Of a stretch of 10,892 bases of DNA, positions 7,243 to 10,892 are shown piece after piece (positions within the stretch are counted from its first letter, which is position 1; each line of letters starts with the position of its first letter). The stretch is from Candidatus Poseidoniales archaeon. Its GTDB lineage: Archaea; Thermoplasmatota; Poseidoniia; Poseidoniales; Thalassarchaeaceae. Both the position numbers and the translations under genes were made by a program. The stretch is from positions 1 through 10,892 of the forward strand of contig JAPKEY010000036.1 in the NCBI GenBank assembly GCA_028821815.1. The letters are read 5' to 3'. The notes below the pieces were generated by a model. It was not told where the DNA came from and did not search any database. It saw only the letters and a list, made by a program, of their open reading frames with translations.

Positions 7243-7281
7243 CCCGAGGTAATCGTCATAGGATGGCGCCCTCGCCTCGGG
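7243..7281. repeat. GC-rich inverted repeat in the divergent interval
   Basis: CCCGAGG (7243-7249) and CCTCGGG (7275-7281) are perfect 7-bp complements, extendable by a G-U pair on each side in the plus-strand RNA, with a loop of about 23-25 nt. It fills most of the 75-bp gap between the dioxygenase beta gene (-) and the small membrane protein gene (+). It could be a leader hairpin or a looped pair of half-sites for a regulator acting on both directions. Confidence 0.35.
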
Positions 7282-7284
7282 TCA

Positions 7285-7737
7285 ATGAAGTGGGAGAAAC
7301 CCCCCCGCGCTCTTTTTGCGATACCCCCCCTTGTTGGCTTATTATCGGCGATTATCGGCTTCCAATTGGCACCAAATATTGAACTTGAGGACAAAATGTT
7401 GGATGATCTTTCACCCTTAATTCTATCTTGGTTGACACTCATTCTTTTTGCTTCGATTCTCATGTTTAGAATCCCAACTGAATGGGGAGAACCGAAAGAA
7501 ATGCGTTATGGGGTAATGGCAGGTATAATCGTCGTTTTCCTTCCACAAATATGCGGTTTGGCTTTGCTTATGTGTTCGTTATGGTTCCTCGCTGTCATTG
7601 GTGGTTGGGTCTTCGTATCCACATATCAATGGAAATACGAAGTTCAACCATTCAGAACTGGATTGTGGTTGGGTGTTGGTGGCTTGACGGGCATGTTCAT
7701 GGGTGCTTGGGCGATGAGCGTCATTTTCAATGTTTGA
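7285..7737 (+). CDS. Small multi-pass membrane protein of unknown function
   Basis: The 150-residue product is almost entirely hydrophobic, with predicted spans near residues 10-29, 43-62, 75-94, 95-113 and 125-148, joined by short charged loops (ELEDKMLDD; PTEWGEPKEMR; YQWKYEVQPF). No family was recognised and no catalytic motif is seen. The ATG at 7285 is chosen because it begins directly before a basic stretch and the first span, and leaves a 75-bp divergent promoter space. Upstream in-frame starts (7240 and 7156) would add polar sequence, and the latter overlaps the divergent dioxygenase gene. No ribosome site is visible, consistent with a leaderless message. It is the only plus-strand gene within the catabolic block and overlaps the 3' end of the dehydrogenase gene by 11 bp. 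A transport or scaffold role would be a guess. Two 7-C runs (7300-7306 and 7324-7330) lie near its 5' end. Confidence 0.7.
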   Translation: MKWEKPPRALFAIPPLVGLLSAIIGFQLAPNIELEDKMLDDLSPLILSWLTLILFASILMFRIPTEWGEPKEMRYGVMAGIIVVFLPQICGLALLMCSLWFLAVIGGWVFVSTYQWKYEVQPFRTGLWLGVGGLTGMFMGAWAMSVIFNV

Positions 7738-9178
7738 CACAGATGTTGATGGCTTCGGAAAAGAACCCAAGACTCCAGCGTCCACCTTCTCGTCCAACAC
7801 CACTGTTTTTCACGCCACCAAAGGGAACTCGTAAGTCTCGGTGTAACCAGCAGTTGACCCAAATCATTCCTGAATCGATTTGTTCTGCCATTGCACTCCC
7901 TGCCTCAATATCCGCAGTCCATATTGAGCCTGCCAATCCGTAGTCCGTCATGTTGGCAATTTCAATCGCTTCTTCATCGTCAGAAAAGGGATGCAATGTG
8001 ACGACAGGCCCGAAAATTTCCTCAGTGGAACATCGACTATCGGGAGCAAGACCATCGATCACGGTGGGAGATACCCAATATCCGTTCTCAAATGCCTGAG
8101 GAATTCCAACCGGGGCACCTCCACCACACAATATGTCTCCACCTTCTTCTTCTGCAAGGTCAATGTAAGACAATACTTTGTCACGATGGGCCGCTGAAAT
8201 CAATGCACCAAGTTCGGTTCCTTCATCCGCAGGGTCACCAACAACCATGTTCGCCACCGCATTGAGAAAAGCCTCAACAAAGGTGTCGTAAATTGATTCA
8301 TGGATGAGAATTCTTGAACCGCACAGACAGACTTGACCTTGATTCAGGAAAGATGCACGCACAATACCGTGTATCATATTCTCAATATCAACATCTGCAC
8401 GAATAATTGTTGCATTTTTTCCACCGAGTTCTAAACTCAGTTTCTTGAATCCGGAGGATGCGGATTTGGCCACTTCTCTGCCAGTGGTAGTTCCACCTGT
8501 GAACGAAATGAGGTTGACATCGGGGTGAGATGTGAGAGGTGCCCCCGCATCTATTCCATTGCCATGAACTAGATTGAATACACCTCTTGGCAATCCAACA
8601 TCTTCGATGACTTCCGCAAGCAGCGATGCGGTCATCGGTGTCATTTCAGACGGTTTGGCAACCACAGTATTGCCCATCAGTAAGGCGGGTGCAACTTTCC
8701 ATGACAATAGATACAGAGGTAGATTCCAAGGGGTAATCAAACCTGCCACACCGACCGGTTTGTAGACAACTCGATTGGTCGCATCACTCATCTCGAAAAC
8801 TTCAGATTCAAATTCACGTCCTTGCTCAGCGAAGAAGCGAAAATTGGCGACCGATCGTGCTGCATCGACTGAACGTGCCAGAGAAATCGGTTTGCCCGTA
8901 TCCAGACTTTCGAGTTGAGCCACTTCTTCTGCGCGTTCCTCGAGAGCGCCAGCAATAGTGTCCAACCAATCCGCCCGTTCTGCAATGCTGAGGTTTGCCC
9001 AATTATCGGCAGCATCCAAAGCGGCCTCAACAGCGGCATCAATATCTTCGCTTGAAGAGCAAGGGATGCGTGCAATATGAGCGCCGTTAGCTGGAGAATA
9101 ATCTTCAATCCAATGTTCACAATTTGCGGGCCGCCATTCCCCATTGATGAAATTGGAAAGTTCAGTAATATCACTCAT
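7727..9178 (-). CDS. NAD(P)-dependent aldehyde dehydrogenase, 2-aminomuconate/2-hydroxymuconate semialdehyde dehydrogenase-like
   Basis: The likely role is oxidation of the ring-cleavage semialdehyde to 2-aminomuconate (AmnC step), before it can cyclise to picolinate. The protein is 483 residues, full ALDH length. Visible sites are N152 (TPWNLPL), K175 (VAKPSE), E250 (ELGGKN), catalytic C284 (NQGQVC), E387-F389 (EEIFGP), and the WLHRDLR-VPFGG segment whose R447 matches the substrate-binding Arg of aminomuconate semialdehyde dehydrogenase (R464 in the Pseudomonas enzyme). The end (GREGGR-S-F-SEAINICVK) resembles AmnC, DmpC/XylG and ALDH8A1. The ATG at 9178 is preceded by GGAGAGGGT and lies inside the asparaginase-like gene, overlapping by 8 nt; an in-frame start at 9223 would reach further into that gene and adds no family sequence. 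Use on a hydroxymuconate semialdehyde is an alternative. Confidence 0.9.
   Translation of the reverse strand: MSDITELSNFINGEWRPANCEHWIEDYSPANGAHIARIPCSSSEDIDAAVEAALDAADNWANLSIAERADWLDTIAGALEERAEEVAQLESLDTGKPISLARSVDAARSVANFRFFAEQGREFESEVFEMSDATNRVVYKPVGVAGLITPWNLPLYLLSWKVAPALLMGNTVVAKPSEMTPMTASLLAEVIEDVGLPRGVFNLVHGNGIDAGAPLTSHPDVNLISFTGGTTTGREVAKSASSGFKKLSLELGGKNATIIRADVDIENMIHGIVRASFLNQGQVCLCGSRILIHESIYDTFVEAFLNAVANMVVGDPADEGTELGALISAAHRDKVLSYIDLAEEEGGDILCGGGAPVGIPQAFENGYWVSPTVIDGLAPDSRCSTEEIFGPVVTLHPFSDDEEAIEIANMTDYGLAGSIWTADIEAGSAMAEQIDSGMIWVNCWLHRDLRVPFGGVKNSGVGREGGRWSLGFFSEAINICVKH
9171..9178 (-). promoter_or_regulatory. 8-nt overlap ATGAGTGA coupling asparaginase-like gene to dehydrogenase
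   Basis: The dehydrogenase ATG (9178-9176) precedes the TGA (9173-9171) of the upstream gene within one 8-base stretch. GGAGAGGGT upstream serves as its ribosome site. This indicates one message for both genes. Confidence 0.65.
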
Positions 9179-10322
9179 GGCTACCCTCTCCAGAGAATGG
9201 GTTGGAGTACTTACGCCAATCATAGTACCAACGATCTGAATTTGGATCCCATTCGTCCCATGTGACCACCTGTTCTAATTTTTCAAGCCGATTTGGTGGT
9301 ACGACACCTGGGACGATGAATGCCTTTTGGCGATGGAGTGGGTATGGGTTTCTCAATTCGATTCCAAGAACACCAAGCACTGCGCGAGCAACGTACCAAG
9401 TGGCCTGTGAATTCCATCCATGTGCGATTTTGATGACGATGCCGAGGCCTAGGGGGAAGTCTTCGTGAATGATGGAAAGACCGAGTAAACCATCAGCACC
9501 TTCTTTGGCTAAAACTGTGCCATTACCTGCCTTGATGGCGGTTGAGTCAAGCCGATTGAATCCACCGATCAAATCAGGAAATTTGCACATCGAATCCCAG
9601 ATCCAATCCTCATCTTTTTCACGAGCCAAACCAGCAAACATCACTGCGAGTTCGTTGACCGTATTGGATACCGTTGGCAAACCACACCCATCCTTTGAGA
9701 CACGTTTTGGTTCCCAATGGGGCTCACCCAAGAATCGTCGAAGGACGTTGAGATAAAGGGGGAACCAATCTGATTGTGGCAATGTGTAACCTGCACGGTT
9801 GATGCCCAAAAGGCGTAGTGCTCGAAGAATAGCAGCATGTTCACCCGAACAAGTATGGAACCAACGCCGAGGTCGTCGTACCTGCCGACCAAATTGAATG
9901 AGTGGTACGTCGAGGGGGCATTGCATCAAACCCCATTCGGATTCGGTCAGAATCGATTGTGCTGCTGCGACGTGTTCGGTATCGCCATTGTGGGATGAAC
10001 AGGCAATCGCTTTCTGCTCGTCAGTCAGTTCGGAATCGAGGATGTCAACGAATGATTTCATCAATAGTGGTTTCATCATACTTCGCCCATAACAGAGGAC
10101 GTTTCCACCGAATGAATGTATCACTTCTGAGCCATGCGCCCAAGCGATGGCACCGTGTATTGTATTCTCGGACACATCATTACGTCTGAAGTCCACGAGT
10201 GGTTCCCATTCCACTTCACGACCGGTGGCAATGCCCTTGGCACCATCGGAAATCGGCGAGGTTGGATACACCGCTGAACCCGGTCTTCCAGGTTCAACCG
10301 ATGAAGGTCGATGTTCACTCAT
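9171..10322 (-). CDS. Asparaginase-II family (Rhizobium etli type, PF06089-like) amidohydrolase
   Basis: This family hydrolyses L-asparagine in Rhizobium (ReAV); many members are uncharacterised. The 383-residue protein has the family signatures in order: R80-S81-x-x-K84 (serine-lysine pair), S109-S110-H111-N-G-D, C158-S-G-E-H162, D211-G-C213-G, and K273 in AKEGADG. In ReAV the metal is held by two cysteines and a lysine; here the cysteines (C158, C213) remain, but the lysine position in C-S-G-K-H is Glu161. That change and the context make plain asparaginase activity less certain; hydrolysis of another amide, such as an acylated or glutamyl-linked aminophenol, is an inference only. An N-terminal extension of about 35 residues and a Trp/Tyr-rich C-terminus (about 355-375) look unusual. 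ATG 10322 overlaps the upstream stop as ATGA, with GAGGT 3 nt upstream of the start. Confidence 0.8.
   Translation of the reverse strand: MSEHRPSSVEPGRPGSAVYPTSPISDGAKGIATGREVEWEPLVDFRRNDVSENTIHGAIAWAHGSEVIHSFGGNVLCYGRSMMKPLLMKSFVDILDSELTDEQKAIACSSHNGDTEHVAAAQSILTESEWGLMQCPLDVPLIQFGRQVRRPRRWFHTCSGEHAAILRALRLLGINRAGYTLPQSDWFPLYLNVLRRFLGEPHWEPKRVSKDGCGLPTVSNTVNELAVMFAGLAREKDEDWIWDSMCKFPDLIGGFNRLDSTAIKAGNGTVLAKEGADGLLGLSIIHEDFPLGLGIVIKIAHGWNSQATWYVARAVLGVLGIELRNPYPLHRQKAFIVPGVVPPNRLEKLEQVVTWDEWDPNSDRWYYDWRKYSNPFSGEGSHE
10319..10322 (-). promoter_or_regulatory. ATGA stop/start overlap coupling LLM oxidoreductase to asparaginase-like gene
   Basis: The TGA of the oxidoreductase (10321-10319) and the ATG of the asparaginase-like gene (10322-10320) share two bases. 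GAGGT lies 3 nt upstream of the ATG. Confidence 0.7.
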
Positions 10323-10892
10323 GCTACCTCACTCCCGTTGACGAGGGGAACGACCTTGTCCATGAATGCGCGCATGTCACGACAGATGCGAGCAGAGTCG
10401 TGTCTAAGGAAGTCAAACCACAACATTAGGCGGTCGTCAGGGTGGAATCTTTCACGGATTTGTGCAGCAACTTCAGTTGCATTTCCAATGATTGCATTGT
10501 TTGCAGCCTTGGATACTTTAGCGGGATCGAGCGTACCTTCCAATGCTGCCCAGTATGATGACAATGCACCTTCGGACTCAGTTTGTGCCGCCGCTGTTTT
10601 CTCGTCTTCACTCAATCCTTCTTCCTCATTCAGGAAGACCATGACTGTACGCGGCATCATTCTGCGTTCCCATTCACCTAGATAGGCCTCTTTCATCCTC
10701 TGATGTGTTGATTCAATAATCTCGGGCTGTGTGATGCTGAGATTGAATACCTGCACTGGCATGAACGTATTCACGTGCTCCTGCAATGCCGGTTCATGGC
10801 TGCCGATGACCAGGTTCACACCCGAGCGGTCCCATTCTTGAGGGATTGATTTGATTTCCTCAAATTCATATCTTCGAGGGATTTCGATTTCT
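10319..10892 (-). CDS. LLM-class flavin-dependent oxidoreductase, C-terminal part (5' end outside window)
   Basis: The frame is open to the right edge of the window; about 190 C-terminal residues are present. The GTG at 10819 lies within the open frame (it is preceded by PQEWDRSG and more), so it is not the true start. The end, with NAIIGNATEVAAQIRERF followed by HPDDRLMLWFDF, is typical of the luciferase-like monooxygenase (bacterial luciferase/F420) family, which uses FMN or F420 for hydroxylation, Baeyer-Villiger or hydride-transfer reactions. Cofactor and substrate residues lie mostly in the missing part, so FMN against F420 use cannot be told. Its overlap with the asparaginase-like gene puts it first (or early) in the second catabolic unit. 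A role in hydroxylating an arylamine to make the ring-cleavage substrate is inference from context. Confidence 0.75.
   Translation of the reverse strand, partial: EIEIPRRYEFEEIKSIPQEWDRSGVNLVIGSHEPALQEHVNTFMPVQVFNLSITQPEIIESTHQRMKEAYLGEWERRMMPRTVMVFLNEEEGLSEDEKTAAAQTESEGALSSYWAALEGTLDPAKVSKAANNAIIGNATEVAAQIRERFHPDDRLMLWFDFLRHDSARICRDMRAFMDKVVPLVNGSEVA

Noticed and set aside
7156..7284. Longer N-terminus for the small membrane protein (starts at 7156 or 7240)
   Set aside because: The 7156 start overlaps the divergent beta-subunit start region and gives polar sequence without domain character; 7240 remains possible but less likely than 7285.
7300..7330. Two 7-C runs as phase-variation tracts
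   Set aside because: They fit the coding of Pro-Pro pairs in the normal frame, and one example gives no evidence of length variation.
9179..9223. Start at 9223 for the dehydrogenase
   Set aside because: It lies deeper inside the asparaginase-like gene, has no supporting ribosome site, and adds residues outside the family's usual N-terminus.
1..10892. CRISPR arrays, tRNA or rRNA genes, insertion sequences
   Set aside because: No regular direct repeats, clover-leaf pattern, transposase or terminal repeats were seen on reading both strands.

Overview
The window most likely comes from a planktonic archaeon of the Marine Group II type (Poseidoniales, Thermoplasmatota). That placement is an inference from three protein features: a large surface protein with Ig-like repeats, one C-terminal membrane anchor and a Pro/Glu-rich tail ending in a Trp-rich motif; an APC permease with a fused EF-hand tail; and genes with little or no leader mixed with genes that have Shine-Dalgarno sites. 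No rRNA, tRNA, CRISPR array or insertion sequence was seen, so the taxonomy is not proven.

Layout. Positions 1-2137 (+) hold the 3' part of a repeat-rich surface protein. It converges, with a 10-bp overlap, on panB (2128-2946, -). Upstream of panB on the minus strand lie an APC amino-acid permease with an EF-hand (3009-4667), then a two-gene unit: a LigB-type alpha domain fused to a RidA domain (4721-6304), preceded by a LigB-type catalytic beta subunit (6301-7209). A small membrane protein (7285-7737, +) is divergent from the beta subunit. A second minus-strand unit follows: an AmnC/ALDH8-like dehydrogenase (7727-9178), an asparaginase-II-like protein (9171-10322) and the C-terminal part of an LLM flavin oxidoreductase (10319 to beyond 10892). 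Junctions within each unit overlap by 4-8 bases, which suggests translational coupling.

Main result. Three proteins match the first three steps of the 2-aminophenol meta-cleavage (amn) pathway: AmnA+AmnB ring-cleaving dioxygenase, AmnC 2-aminomuconate-semialdehyde dehydrogenase and AmnD 2-aminomuconate deaminase. The deaminase is fused to the non-catalytic dioxygenase alpha subunit by a long acidic and then Gly/Ala-rich linker. The beta subunit keeps the four metal and catalytic residues known for this enzyme at a constant +2 numbering offset, while the alpha domain has lost at least three of them. The adjoining flavin oxidoreductase, asparaginase-like hydrolase (with one altered zinc-ligand position) and permease could make, release or import the aminophenolic substrate. 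The lower pathway (decarboxylase, hydratase, aldolase) is not in the window. The substrate is unproven.

Secondary points: the PanB sequence resembles the Bacteroidota type more than what would be expected of an archaeal vertical copy, and short perfect inverted repeats sit upstream of the permease and in the divergent beta/membrane-protein interval.
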